From contig JBCCEJ010000074.1 in the NCBI GenBank assembly GCA_039030335.1, forward strand, positions 1 to 29,337: 29,337 nt of DNA. The letters run 5' to 3'. The stretch comes from JBCCEJ01 sp039030335 (GTDB lineage Bacteria; Pseudomonadota; Gammaproteobacteria; HK1). Positions within the stretch are counted from its first letter, which is position 1, and each line of letters opens with the position of its first letter. Made by a program: the position numbers and the translations under genes. Shown in pieces: positions 7,231 through 15,366 of this stretch. The notes under the pieces were generated by a model, which saw nothing but the letters and a program-made list of their open reading frames with translations, made no database searches and was not told the DNA's origin.

Positions 7231-7583
7231 GCGCACCGCCCACCGACCGCGACAGGCGCGAGGCGCCGCGCCTCAGCGGTCAGCACGACGTGCTGATCAA
7301 GGTGCTGCACGCTGATCGAGGGGGCGAAGTAGACGGCCGTATCTACACGTGCGCAACCGACGATATCTCGCGGAGCGGCCTGCGTTTGACTTCCAGCGTG
7401 CCTTTCCCGGTGAATGGAAGACTGGATCTCAGACTGCGTGCCGGAACCGAGCAGTTCGTCCTTACGGGGCGGGTCCGATGGTCGTCTTTTGACGGCGAAC
7501 ATCATTCGGCCGGTATCCGGTTCGAGGCCGATGACGGCGACGATGCTGGCAAATGGAATGCCTGGGTAAGTGACCAGGAATGA
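7227..7583 (+). CDS. PilZ-domain protein (probable cyclic-di-GMP receptor)
   Basis: This is a 118-residue, stand-alone PilZ domain. The two c-di-GMP-binding motifs are both visible: an RxxxR-type arginine patch in RDRREAPR (residues about 8-15) and the DxSxxG motif in DDISRSGLRL (about 47-56). A cytoplasmic receptor controlling motility, exopolysaccharide or another envelope function is expected. The ATG at 7227 overlaps the upstream TGA (ATGA), and GGAGG at 7215-7219 lies seven bases before it. The glycosyltransferase gene 100 bases downstream could be a functional neighbour, but nothing proves that link. Confidence 0.88.
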   Translation: MSAPPTDRDRREAPRLSGQHDVLIKVLHADRGGEVDGRIYTCATDDISRSGLRLTSSVPFPVNGRLDLRLRAGTEQFVLTGRVRWSSFDGEHHSAGIRFEADDGDDAGKWNAWVSDQE

Positions 7584-7686
7584 ATTGCGCACGACGCCGC
7601 GCCGGGCGCTGTCTGACGTGGTAGATACCGGTCTGTCACACCGCAACGGACCGCGCGGCATGAAGGTCGCCTGAAGCCGAGGCCGG

Positions 7687-8628
7687 ATGCGCCCGCGAGC
7701 CGCTCCCCCGATGGTCGACTTTGCGCTGGTCACGCTGCTGCGCGACGCGTACTTGGCAGATGTGCGCGAATGGGTGGCCTACCATCTGCTTCGGGACGTG
7801 GGGCTGATCGTCATCTACGATCACGCCCACGCAGACGGACCCAGCCGCAACCTGTCCGAGCTGCTCGACGGATTACAGATTTGGCGTGATGCCGGAGTTG
7901 TGGAATTGCGCACCCAGGTATCGGAAGACGCTTGTGTGCTGAGCGAAGACAGCGATGAGGGGCTCACGTGCCGGCCCGACCAGTTTTCCGTTCGGGCTGC
8001 GTATCTGGACGCGGCGCTGACACTCCGGACGCGCGCGCGCTGGGTGGGCTTTCTGGATTACGACGAGTTTCTGGATGATGGTTCGGAACAGCCCCTGATT
8101 CGCTCGATCGATCGGTTGGGGAGTGCAGACACCGGCGCCTTGACCGTCGAAATGCGCCGCTACGGCGGCTCTGGACACTACCTGCGGCCGGCCGGCCTGG
8201 TGACTGCCAGCTACCGATGGCGCGAGAAGCGCTTCGCACTTGCCGGGATTCGTTCCGACGAGACCCGGCGCAGACTGGATACCCAGGGCAACTTCCGCAA
8301 GTCGATCGTCCGTCCGGAGGCCGTGGTCTGTCCCTATTTCGGCACTCACAGCTGGCAGTTGCGCAGCGGTTGGCGAAGGCGCGACGCGAGTATCGACGAC
8401 TTCATCTTGCATCACTACTTCACAAAATCGGCGGAAGACTTTCTTGACAAGTTCATGCTTGGGACTTTTCTCGGGCATCCCCGGCATCACAGTTGGAGAA
8501 CCTTCGACTTGCTGTGGTCAGGCGACTACCGAGGTTCTACCTTGGAGCGACCGAGAGAACTCGTCGAGGACACGTCGATGTTCCGGTTTCAAGACCGAAT
8601 CGCAGACGAACTATTGCGGAGCGCTTGA
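7687..8628 (+). CDS. Glycosyltransferase, family 92/family 2-like
   Basis: This is a 313-residue cytoplasmic protein with the order of motifs seen in Glyco_transf_92-type (DUF23) enzymes: an N-terminal LVTLLRDAYLADVREWVAYHL block, VIYDHAHADGP at about residue 40, and WVGFLDYDEFL at about 120, where the acidic DYDEF corresponds to the metal-dependent nucleotide-sugar site. FILHHYFTKS with paired histidines near 240-250 is also typical. Such enzymes transfer sugars to glycans or surface polysaccharides; donor and acceptor cannot be told. The ATG at 7687 follows GAGG at 7679-7682 with only four bases of spacing, so the ATG at 7711 is an alternative start. It stands alone, without other polysaccharide genes beside it. 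Confidence 0.78.
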   Translation: MRPRAAPPMVDFALVTLLRDAYLADVREWVAYHLLRDVGLIVIYDHAHADGPSRNLSELLDGLQIWRDAGVVELRTQVSEDACVLSEDSDEGLTCRPDQFSVRAAYLDAALTLRTRARWVGFLDYDEFLDDGSEQPLIRSIDRLGSADTGALTVEMRRYGGSGHYLRPAGLVTASYRWREKRFALAGIRSDETRRRLDTQGNFRKSIVRPEAVVCPYFGTHSWQLRSGWRRRDASIDDFILHHYFTKSAEDFLDKFMLGTFLGHPRHHSWRTFDLLWSGDYRGSTLERPRELVEDTSMFRFQDRIADELLRSA

Positions 8629-8664
8629 GTAGCCAGCCCGGTTTCGAATCGCGGCAGGCGCAGG

Positions 8665-8703
8665 TGCTGGTGTATGGTTTCCAGCATCCGACGGCGCGTG
8701 CCG
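8665..8703. promoter_or_regulatory. Two small inverted repeats before the acyl-CoA dehydrogenase gene
   Basis: TGCTGG (8665-8670) and CCAGCA (8681-8686) are inverted with a ten-base spacer; ACGGC (8690-8694) and GCCGT (8699-8703) form a second, tighter pair. Both lie within 60 bases of the TTG start at 8725. They could be an operator or leader structure. In GC-rich DNA such short repeats can arise by chance. Confidence 0.22.
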
Positions 8704-8724
8704 TCCGCACTTCAGGAGACGGGT

Positions 8725-9894
8725 TTGAGTACCTTCTTATTCAACGATGAACAGCGCTCCATCCAGGAAGCGACGCAGAAGCTCTGCGAGCGATTCGATG
8801 ATGATTATTGGTTGACGCATGACCAGGGCGCCGGCTTCCCGGAGGAATTCGTGGCCGCTGTGGCACGCGACGGCTGGCTCGGTATTGCGATGCCCGAGCG
8901 TTTCGGCGGCGCGGGTCTCGGCATAACCGAGGCGTGCGTGATGCTGCAGGCTGTTGCCGAGTCCGGCGCAGGGTTCAGCGGAGCCTCGGCCATCCACCTC
9001 AACATCTTCGGCCTCAATCCGGTGGTTGTGTTCGGCACCGAGGAGCAGCAGCAGCGCATGCTGCCCCCGCTGATTCGCGGTGAACAGCGTGCGTGCTTCG
9101 GCGTAACCGAGCCAAATGCCGGGCTGGACACGACCAGTATCCAGACGATGGCGGCTCGGACAAATGAGGGCTACGTCGTCAACGGCCGCAAATTGTGGAC
9201 GTCGAGCGCCCAGACTGCAGACAAGATCCTGCTGCTGGCGCGCACGACGTCGAAGGAGGCGAGCGCGCGCAAAACTGACGGTATCTCGTTGTTCTATACG
9301 GACCTCAACCGGGACCACGTCGAGGTGCGCGAAATCGCGAAGATGGGCCGCAAGGCGGTCGATTCGAACGCGGTGTTCATCGACGGCCTGCCGATACCCG
9401 AAGAGGATCGAATTGGCGAGGAAGGGCATGGCTTCAAGTACATCCTTCACGGCCTGAATCCGGAGCGCATCATGATCGCTGCGGAGGCGGTAGGGCTCGG
9501 TCGTGCGGCATTGCGAAAGGCCGTCGCATACGCAAAGGAGCGTGAGGTGTTTGGTCGGCAGATCGGGTCGAATCAGGGCATTCAACACCCACTCGCAAAA
9601 TGCTGGGCAGAACTGGAAGCGGCCAATCTGATGGCGTTCCATGCAGCTCAGTTGTACGACGCCGGAGAACCCTGCGGCGGAGAAGCCAACGCGGCCAAAT
9701 ATCTGGCGGGCGAAGCCTGTTTCCACGCCTGTGAAACCGCCGTCATGACACACGGCGGCATGGGGTACGCGAAGGAGTACCACGTCGAGCGATATATGCG
9801 CGAAGCATTTATCTCGCGCATTGCGCCGGTCAGCCGGGAGATGATTCTGAACTTCATCGGGGAGAAGGTGCTGGAGATGCCGCGGAGCTTCTGA
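8725..9894 (+). CDS. Acyl-CoA dehydrogenase family protein
   Basis: This is a 389-residue flavoenzyme that introduces a C2-C3 double bond into an acyl-CoA. The FAD-binding TEPNAGLDTT and the WTSSA segments, plus REVFGRQIGSNQ in the C-terminal helical domain, are family marks. The usual catalytic Glu of the IGEGTSE motif is absent (IAPVSREM). A Glu at residue 247 in LNPERIMIAAEA fits the alternative base position known from isovaleryl- and long-chain acyl-CoA dehydrogenases. The TTG at 8725 is preferred because AGGAG (8714-8718) lies six bases upstream and the protein then starts at STFLFNDEQ; the ATG at 8674 would add 17 atypical residues. The substrate is unknown. Confidence 0.88.
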   Translation: MSTFLFNDEQRSIQEATQKLCERFDDDYWLTHDQGAGFPEEFVAAVARDGWLGIAMPERFGGAGLGITEACVMLQAVAESGAGFSGASAIHLNIFGLNPVVVFGTEEQQQRMLPPLIRGEQRACFGVTEPNAGLDTTSIQTMAARTNEGYVVNGRKLWTSSAQTADKILLLARTTSKEASARKTDGISLFYTDLNRDHVEVREIAKMGRKAVDSNAVFIDGLPIPEEDRIGEEGHGFKYILHGLNPERIMIAAEAVGLGRAALRKAVAYAKEREVFGRQIGSNQGIQHPLAKCWAELEAANLMAFHAAQLYDAGEPCGGEANAAKYLAGEACFHACETAVMTHGGMGYAKEYHVERYMREAFISRIAPVSREMILNFIGEKVLEMPRSF

Positions 9895-9962
9895 CGCGGT
9901 GCCGACTCGACGCCGCTGAGCTACGTCACACCCAGTTTGGTCGATAATGCCGAGTGGCTGTC

Positions 9963-10622
9963 ATGTCTTATGAGCTCTACGGGTGCCGGCGCTCCGGTTC
10001 CTTGATTATCGAACTGGCGCTCGCGGAGATCGGCGTACCGTACAGCGTCCATGAGATCGATCTCGAGACGCGCGCTCAGCGTGACGCGAGCTATGCGGCG
10101 GTCAATCCGCAGCGGAAAGTTCCGGCACTCGTCACACCGGAAGGGGAGACGCTGACGGAGTCTGCCGCGATCGTGTTGACGCTCGATGAGCGCCATCCGT
10201 CAGCCGGCCTGCTTCCGGCGCCCGGAGATCGTCCACGTGCTGAGGCGTTGCGGGTGCTGATGTTCGTCGCCACGGAAATTTATCCGATCGTTGAAATCAA
10301 CGATTACCCGGAGCGCTTTGCGGTTCACGATGCCCAGGCGCCTGGAGTGCGCGACCGGGCCCGGGAAATCTGGCGCAAGCGCTGGCGGCTCGTCGAGGAG
10401 GCCATCTCGGGTAACCCGTTCCTGCAGCCCGACGGCGTGACGGTGGTGGACTTCTACATCGCCGTGGTCAGCCGTTGGGCCCAGCAGGATGTCTGGCGAA
10501 AGGCCTATCTTCCGAAGGTGGAACGGCTCACCGCGGCGGTTGCTGCGCGGCCCGTGGCGGCGCCGATCTGGCAGCGTCATCGTCCGCAGGAAACGCCGAC
10601 GCGGTTTACTGAAGCCTGGTAA
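9963..10622 (+). CDS. Glutathione S-transferase family protein
   Basis: This is a 219-residue cytoplasmic protein. The N-terminal thioredoxin-like domain has YGCRRSGSLIIELAL, NPQRKVPALVTPEGETLTES (with the cis-proline after VP and the Glu-Ser pair that binds glutathione), and the C-terminal domain is all-helical with GVTVVDFYIAVVSRW. It probably conjugates or isomerises an electrophile, or acts in aromatic degradation. The ATG at 9963 is used; a GTG at 9954 in the same frame is an alternative. It follows the acyl-CoA dehydrogenase by 68 bases and ends before a clear terminator at 10652. Confidence 0.88.
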   Translation: MSYELYGCRRSGSLIIELALAEIGVPYSVHEIDLETRAQRDASYAAVNPQRKVPALVTPEGETLTESAAIVLTLDERHPSAGLLPAPGDRPRAEALRVLMFVATEIYPIVEINDYPERFAVHDAQAPGVRDRAREIWRKRWRLVEEAISGNPFLQPDGVTVVDFYIAVVSRWAQQDVWRKAYLPKVERLTAAVAARPVAAPIWQRHRPQETPTRFTEAW

Positions 10623-10651
10623 CGCACCCGGGACCAGCCACGCAGAATGGC

Positions 10652-10673
10652 AAACCCGCCGTTCGGCGGGTTT
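10652..10673. terminator. Bidirectional intrinsic terminator between GST and thiolase genes
   Basis: AAACCCGCC (10652-10660), a GTTC loop, and GGCGGGTTT (10665-10673) form a perfect nine-base-pair stem. Each strand ends in TTT after a GC-rich core. The site lies between two convergent genes, ending the GST transcript and probably the thiolase transcript from the other side. Confidence 0.85.
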
Positions 10674-10739
10674 CTGTTGAGGGGGAGGGCGAGCCATCTG
10701 ATGCGGCACGCCCTTTGCCTTTGATGTGTCAGTGAGAAG

Positions 10740-11921
10740 TCAGAGAACTTCGAAGAGCCCAGCAGCGCCCTGGCCGCCCCCGACGCACATCGTGCATACG
10801 ACGTACCGCGCGCCCCGGCGCTTGCCTTCCAGCAGTGCATGGCCAACGAGGCGGGCCCCGCTCATACCATACGGGTGACCGATCGAGATAGCGCCCCCAT
10901 TCACGTTCAGGCGCTCGTCAGGAATGCCGAGTTTGTCGCGGCAATACATGACTTGCACGGCGAACGCTTCGTTCAGTTCCCACAGATCGATATCGTCGAC
11001 CGTGAGGCCGTGGTTCTTGAGCAGTTTTGGCACCGCGTAGATAGGGCCAATGCCCATTTCGTCGGGCTCGCAGCCCGCTACGGCCATGCCGCGGTACGCG
11101 CCGAGTGGCGTCAGCCCGCGCTTCTCGGCCAGTTCCGCGCTCATCAGAATGCTCGCAGACGCGCCATCGGACAGTTGACTGGCGTTGCCGGCCGCGATCG
11201 TGCCGCCTTCGAAGACCGTGCGAATCCGCTCCAGGTCTTCATACGTGGTGCCTGGGCGGTTGCCTTCGTCCTTCGCGAGTGTCACGCGTTCTTCGGTCTG
11301 TTCGCCGGTTTCCTTGTTGACCAGGATCTTGGTTGCCTCGAACGGTACGATCTCGTCGGCGAACCGGTTCGCCTCTTGGGCCGCCGCAGTCCGCGTCTGG
11401 CTTTGCACGCCGAAGTGATCCATGTCCTCTCGTTTGATGTTGTAGCGGGACGCCACGGTTTCAGCCGTCTCGATCATGCTCATGTACGCGTGCTCTGCAT
11501 TACTCAGCACGAGCGGGTCGCGGCCACGGAAGCCGTTGTTGTGCTCGTTCTGAACGAGCGAGATGGATTCGAGGCCACCGCCGACCACAACGTCCATGCC
11601 GTCGTGGACGATCTGTTTGGCGGCGGTGCAAATCGCCATCATGCCGGAGGCGCACTGACGGTCGACGGTCATGCCAGCGACGCCAACCGGAAGACCGGAA
11701 GCCAGTGCCGACATCCGGCCAACGTTGTAGCCGGTGGTGCCCTGGGGCATGGCGCACCCCATGACGACATCTTCGATTTCGCCCGGTTCTACGCCGGCGC
11801 GCTGAATTGCGTGAGTGATGGCGTGAGCGGCCAGGGTCGGACCTTCGGTGTTGTTGAACGCGCCGCGGTAGGCTTTGCCAATCGGCGTGCGTGCAGTAGA
11901 GACGATAACGGCTTCGCGCAC
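10740..11921 (-). CDS. Acetyl-CoA C-acyltransferase (thiolase)
   Basis: This thiolase has 393 residues counted from the GTG at 11921. It cleaves 3-ketoacyl-CoA with CoA or condenses acetyl-CoA units. All three catalytic elements are seen: Cys90 in DRQCASG, the His in NGGAISIGHPYG and the C-terminal Cys in CTMCVGGGQG; NEAFA is also present. The GTG at 11921 has AGAGG eight bases upstream and gives the normal family length and the N-terminus REAVIVSTARTPIG. An ATG at 11957 would add 12 residues without a ribosome site. It may serve fatty acid or phenylacetate beta-oxidation, or polyhydroxybutyrate metabolism. It is convergent with the GST gene and downstream of the racemase-like gene by 132 bases. 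Confidence 0.92.
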   Translation of the reverse strand: MREAVIVSTARTPIGKAYRGAFNNTEGPTLAAHAITHAIQRAGVEPGEIEDVVMGCAMPQGTTGYNVGRMSALASGLPVGVAGMTVDRQCASGMMAICTAAKQIVHDGMDVVVGGGLESISLVQNEHNNGFRGRDPLVLSNAEHAYMSMIETAETVASRYNIKREDMDHFGVQSQTRTAAAQEANRFADEIVPFEATKILVNKETGEQTEERVTLAKDEGNRPGTTYEDLERIRTVFEGGTIAAGNASQLSDGASASILMSAELAEKRGLTPLGAYRGMAVAGCEPDEMGIGPIYAVPKLLKNHGLTVDDIDLWELNEAFAVQVMYCRDKLGIPDERLNVNGGAISIGHPYGMSGARLVGHALLEGKRRGARYVVCTMCVGGGQGAAGLFEVL

Positions 11922-12053
11922 GAGCGGATCCTCTGTAGCGTTGGCGAAAGCGTGCATCGTATCAGGCGCACTGCGCCGCCGCCTCGATCGCGGTGCTACC
12001 CCAGCCGTTCGAATGTCAGTCTGGCGCGCACTGCAAAGCGTTCCCGCCGCGCG

Positions 12054-12794
12054 CTAGAGCGGCTTGACGTAATCCGACAGCGCTTGCGGCAACCCCGTGC
12101 CCGCTTTTGCCGGCGGACGTGCGAAGCTCCCGGCGTGAGCACCTCCGGGGGAGAGGGTGACCAGCGCTTCAGCCTGCTTGACCGCTGCTTCTACCGGGTC
12201 GATAAGCACGGCGCCCGGGTCTGGTAAACCGCGGGCGAGGCCGGCGAGTGGGCCACCGCCCAGGATGACGACGTCTGCGCCGTCTTGCGCGACAGCGGCG
12301 CGCACTTCGGCCAGCAGAGGTTCGCGCAGCGTCTCCCGGACTGAAGCGATCGCGCCCATTGCAACATCCGGCGTGCGCAGGCCGGCGAAACGCCGTTCTA
12401 GCCCGGTGCGCCTCACGGCTTCCAGATACCACGGAGACATGGCTGGGGTGAATGTCACGATGGCAAAGCGCTCTCCGAGCATCAAAGCGCTCGCCATCGC
12501 CGCCTCCGCGACGCCGACGACGGGCAGGTCGAACAGCTCCCGGGCCGCGTCCAGGCCCGGATCCCCGAACGCCGCAATAATGACGGCGTCCACCTTGGAC
12601 CGCTGAGCGGCGATGGTATCGAGCACCACCGCGCCAGCCACCTGCGCCTCAGCGCGGCACGAGATGTACGGAAAGCCGCTTGGTGCTGTTGATGTCACGA
12701 TCTCGGTGTCCGCGTTGGCAACCCGTCTCGCCACGGCGGCCATGTCGTCCGTCATCGTGCTGGTCGTATTCGGATTGGTGAGCAGAATTCGCAT
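12054..12794 (-). CDS. Asp/Glu/hydantoin racemase superfamily protein lacking catalytic cysteines
   Basis: From the ATG at 12794 the protein has 246 residues with the racemase fold signature: NPNTTSTMTDDM at the start, IIAAFGDPGLDAARE at 72-86, and VVILGGGPLAGLA at 175-187. Typical hydantoin racemases carry Cys in ACFGDPG and LGCAGM; here these positions are Ala75 and Gly180. The enzyme therefore cannot use the two-cysteine proton relay and may bind a ligand, act as a decarboxylase- or isomerase-like variant, or be inactive. A frame extension to 12842 gives a less family-like N-terminus. It is flanked on the same strand by ppnN (108 bases upstream) and the thiolase gene. Confidence 0.85.
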   Translation of the reverse strand: MRILLTNPNTTSTMTDDMAAVARRVANADTEIVTSTAPSGFPYISCRAEAQVAGAVVLDTIAAQRSKVDAVIIAAFGDPGLDAARELFDLPVVGVAEAAMASALMLGERFAIVTFTPAMSPWYLEAVRRTGLERRFAGLRTPDVAMGAIASVRETLREPLLAEVRAAVAQDGADVVILGGGPLAGLARGLPDPGAVLIDPVEAAVKQAEALVTLSPGGAHAGSFARPPAKAGTGLPQALSDYVKPL

Positions 12795-12902
12795 GGTCTT
12801 GGGCCCCCTGGCGTGCGGCTTCAGGATCAGGAGTTCCCCCATCCGTGGTGGCCTGACGTTTGCGCCCGACTGACGTCGACGGATCGGGCAACCGGTTGCG
12901 GC

Positions 12903-14288
12903 TCAGCTCGCGGCGATGCGGTAACACGGCTGATAGGCTGCATCGCCGAGCTTCATCCGTCCTTGCGAACTGAAACTGCCGAGCAGGCTGTCCATTGACT
13001 CCATCAGTTCCGGCGCACCGCGCAGCGCGTAGGGGCCGTGCAACTGAACGGCGGTGCGTCCCTCCGGCTTGACGTTGCCGGACACGATGCCGGAGAAGGC
13101 ACAGCGCAGATTCGCCGCCAGTTCCGAGGTCGGTAGAGCCGGGTCCAGCATGAGATTTGCCATGTTCTCGTGGGTCGGCTCGAACGGAAGCTGAAACCGT
13201 CGCGGAATCCGCAACAGCCAGTTGAAGTGCCATGCATCGCGCTCGGCGGTACGAAAGGTCTCCACGTCGGCGATACCGCGCGTCATGGCGTTGGCTACCC
13301 GTTCTGGTTCGTCGATGATGATCTCGTAGCGCCCCGCCACGGCGTCGCCCAGCGTGGAACGAATGAAGCGGTCGATTTGCTGGAAGTACTCCGCGGCGCT
13401 GGCCGGACCCGTGAACACCAGTGGAAACGGGATGTTGGCATTCTGCGCATCACCCAGAATACCGAGCAGGTAAAGGATCTCTTCGGCCGTGCCGACACCG
13501 CCCGGGAACACGATCACACCGTGTCCGGCCCGCACGAACGCTTCGAGCCGTTTCTCGATGTCCGGCATGATCACGAGTTCGTTGACGATCGGGTTTGGCG
13601 ATTCGGCGGCGATGATGCCCGGTTCGGTAATGCCGAGGTAACGATGCGCGTGGCTGCGCTGTTTGGCATGACCGATATGCGCCCCTTTCATCGGCCCTTT
13701 CATGGCACCTGGTCCACAGCCGGTGCAGATATCGAGGCCTCGCAGCCCCAACGCATAGCCGACTTCTTTGGTGTAGTCGTACTCATGGCGTGGAATGCTG
13801 TGGCCACCCCAGCAAACGACCAGGTTTGGGCGTTGGTGTGGCAGCAGTACATTGGCGTTGCGCAACATGTTGAACACGGCGTCGGTGGTCGCAGTGCCCG
13901 CCGCGGCTTCGTCGCCGGCAATGTCCGACTGAAGCGCCTCGAACTCACTCGCGCCGCGGCAGATGTCACGCAGCACCGCGTAGAGCAGATCACGAATCCC
14001 TCGGATCATCTGCCCGTCGACAAAGGCGCTGGCCGGCGCGCCGCATACTTCCAGTTCGATACCGCGAGGTTCAGGAATGACCTCTATCGTAAAGTCCCGG
14101 TAGGCATCGAACACGGCAGTGGCGTCGTCCGTGTAATCGCCGCCGTTCAACACCGCCAGCGCGCAGCTCCTGAACAGCGCTCTGGTGCCATTGGCACTGG
14201 CGTGCATGAACCGTTCTGCCTCGCGGCGCGACAGATCGCAGAATGTGTCTGTCGGTTGGATGCGATAGCAGGACGTAGGACTGGTCAT
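12903..14288 (-). CDS. ppnN: Pyrimidine/purine nucleotide 5'-monophosphate nucleosidase (LOG family)
   Basis: PpnN (formerly YgdH) hydrolyses nucleotide monophosphates to free base and ribose 5-phosphate, and in E. coli is stimulated by (p)ppGpp. This protein has 461 residues, close to the E. coli length. The central LOG domain is evident: CTGCGPGAMKGPMKGA, then NPIVNELVIMPDIEKRLEAF and the signature VFPGGVGTAEEILYLLGIL. The flanking N- and C-terminal domains specific to PpnN are also present. The ATG at 14288 has GGAG seven bases upstream; the frame remains open to 14534, but that extension overlaps the divergent hydrolase gene and is rejected. Confidence 0.93.
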   Translation of the reverse strand: MTSPTSCYRIQPTDTFCDLSRREAERFMHASANGTRALFRSCALAVLNGGDYTDDATAVFDAYRDFTIEVIPEPRGIELEVCGAPASAFVDGQMIRGIRDLLYAVLRDICRGASEFEALQSDIAGDEAAAGTATTDAVFNMLRNANVLLPHQRPNLVVCWGGHSIPRHEYDYTKEVGYALGLRGLDICTGCGPGAMKGPMKGAHIGHAKQRSHAHRYLGITEPGIIAAESPNPIVNELVIMPDIEKRLEAFVRAGHGVIVFPGGVGTAEEILYLLGILGDAQNANIPFPLVFTGPASAAEYFQQIDRFIRSTLGDAVAGRYEIIIDEPERVANAMTRGIADVETFRTAERDAWHFNWLLRIPRRFQLPFEPTHENMANLMLDPALPTSELAANLRCAFSGIVSGNVKPEGRTAVQLHGPYALRGAPELMESMDSLLGSFSSQGRMKLGDAAYQPCYRIAAS

Positions 14289-14408
14289 CGATGGACTCCG
14301 TATGCTCGAATTCGGGTCGAGGCTGAGAACAGATCGCCGGGTGCCTGAGAAGATACAGGTTCCAACGCCGCGGAAGATCATCCTTGCTGTCACCGACGGG
14401 TCAAATAC

Positions 14409-15245
14409 GTGATCGAAGCTACTTCTGACCGAACGGCCCCGGCCAAAACGCTGCGGCGCCTGTATGTCGACACTGCGGTTGGTCAGGTTCACGTGGTGGA
14501 TTCTGGAGCGGGCCCGACGGTGCTGTGCCTGCATCAGACGCCGCGTTCGTGGGACGAGTTTCGCGAGATCATTCCACTGCTGGCAACGTCTTATCGGGTG
14601 CTGGCGATGGATACGCCTGGAATGGGCAACTCACCGGCACCCCGTGGGAAAGCCTCAATTGAGAACTATGCGCTGGCGGCTGCCGGCGTGCTGGAGGCGC
14701 TCGGGATCGCAGAGGTCGCCCTGATCGGTCACCACACCGGCGGCGTCATCGCGGCACGCCTGGCCGCTTCGCTCGGGGGACGCGTATGGGCGATGGTGCT
14801 GTCCAGTACGCCGCTCGTCGACGCGGAGGCCAGGCGCGCTCGTGAGCACCGCCCGGATATAGATGGGTACGTCGTGTCCGATGATGGCTCGCACCTAAGC
14901 GCAATCTGGTCCAGACGTGCCGCCTTCTATCCATCGAACCGGCCAGATCTGCAGGCGCGCTACACACTGGACAGCCTGCGTGCCCGGGATCCTGAGGAGG
15001 GGCACCGCGCTGTCGCGCGCTACCGCATGGAAGACGATCTCGATGCGCTTGTGCAGCCTGCTCTGGTGGTCAGGCACGCAGCCGATCCGTACGCATCGCC
15101 CGAAGCGTCAAAACTGGCGGCAGCGCTGGCCCAAAGCACGTTGGTGACGATCGAACGCGGCATGGTCCCGCTCGAGTTCGCAGCATCGGAGTTCGTCGCA
15201 TTGTGCGAGCCGTTTCTACGCCGATACAGCCCCGGGCTTTCTTGA
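14409..15245 (+). CDS. Alpha/beta-hydrolase-fold protein with altered catalytic triad
   Basis: This is a 278-residue cytoplasmic protein with the alpha/beta hydrolase core: an oxyanion-type CLHQTPRSW segment, MDTPGMGNS, and the nucleophile elbow. The elbow reads GHHTGG, placing His109 where a Ser, Asp or Cys nucleophile should stand. The late loop reads ERGMVPLEFA, with Met where the catalytic His is normally found; the acid Asp in HAADPYAS remains. This pattern suggests a non-classical or non-hydrolytic member. The GTG at 14409 is the likely start; no strong ribosome site is seen. It diverges from ppnN with 120 bases between, and its stop overlaps the -35 element of the tRNA-Asn promoter. 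Confidence 0.8.
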   Translation: MIEATSDRTAPAKTLRRLYVDTAVGQVHVVDSGAGPTVLCLHQTPRSWDEFREIIPLLATSYRVLAMDTPGMGNSPAPRGKASIENYALAAAGVLEALGIAEVALIGHHTGGVIAARLAASLGGRVWAMVLSSTPLVDAEARRAREHRPDIDGYVVSDDGSHLSAIWSRRAAFYPSNRPDLQARYTLDSLRARDPEEGHRAVARYRMEDDLDALVQPALVVRHAADPYASPEASKLAAALAQSTLVTIERGMVPLEFAASEFVALCEPFLRRYSPGLS

Positions 15246-15270
15246 CCAGCTTGTGGATTGAACCTATCAT
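15242..15270 (+). promoter_or_regulatory. Sigma-70 promoter of tRNA-Asn
   Basis: TTGACC (15242-15247) and TATCAT (15265-15270) are separated by 17 bases, close to consensus. Initiation would fall near 15277, eight bases before the mature tRNA. The bases after the -10 box are GC-rich (GGGCGGC), a discriminator type typical of stringently controlled stable-RNA promoters. The -35 element overlaps the stop codon of the upstream hydrolase gene. Confidence 0.7.
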
Positions 15271-15284
15271 GGGCGGCTAGCAAT

Positions 15285-15360
15285 TCCTCGGTAGCTCAGT
15301 CGGTAGAGCGGGTGACTGTTAATCACTAGGTCGGCGGTTCGAGCCCGTCCCGGGGAGCCA
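15285..15360 (+). tRNA. tRNA-Asn (anticodon GTT)
   Basis: This 76-base tRNA has an encoded CCA (15358-15360). The acceptor stem pairs TCCTCGG (15285-15291) with CCGGGGA (one T-G wobble) before the G discriminator. The anticodon loop is CTGTTAA with GTT at 15318-15320. The GGTTCGA T-loop and TAGCTCAGTCGG D-arm are standard. It reads AAC and AAU codons. No integrase gene or attachment repeat was noticed next to it. Confidence 0.97.
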
Positions 15361-15366
15361 AACTCT

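Noticed and set aside
10839..12227. 462-codon plus-strand open frame opposite the thiolase gene
   Set aside because: The thiolase on the other strand has all catalytic motifs; the plus-strand frame has none and also runs into the racemase gene.
12864..12889. GCCCGA-N14-TCGGGC inverted repeat between ppnN and the racemase-like gene
   Set aside because: Short arms, long loop and no T-run on the minus strand; chance is likely in GC-rich DNA.
13170..14348. 392-codon plus-strand open frame opposite ppnN
   Set aside because: Antisense shadow of ppnN, with no recognisable motif or ribosome site.
15285..15360. tRNA-Asn as an integration site for a mobile element
   Set aside because: No integrase gene, no repeat of the tRNA 3' end and no change in gene style were noticed on either side.
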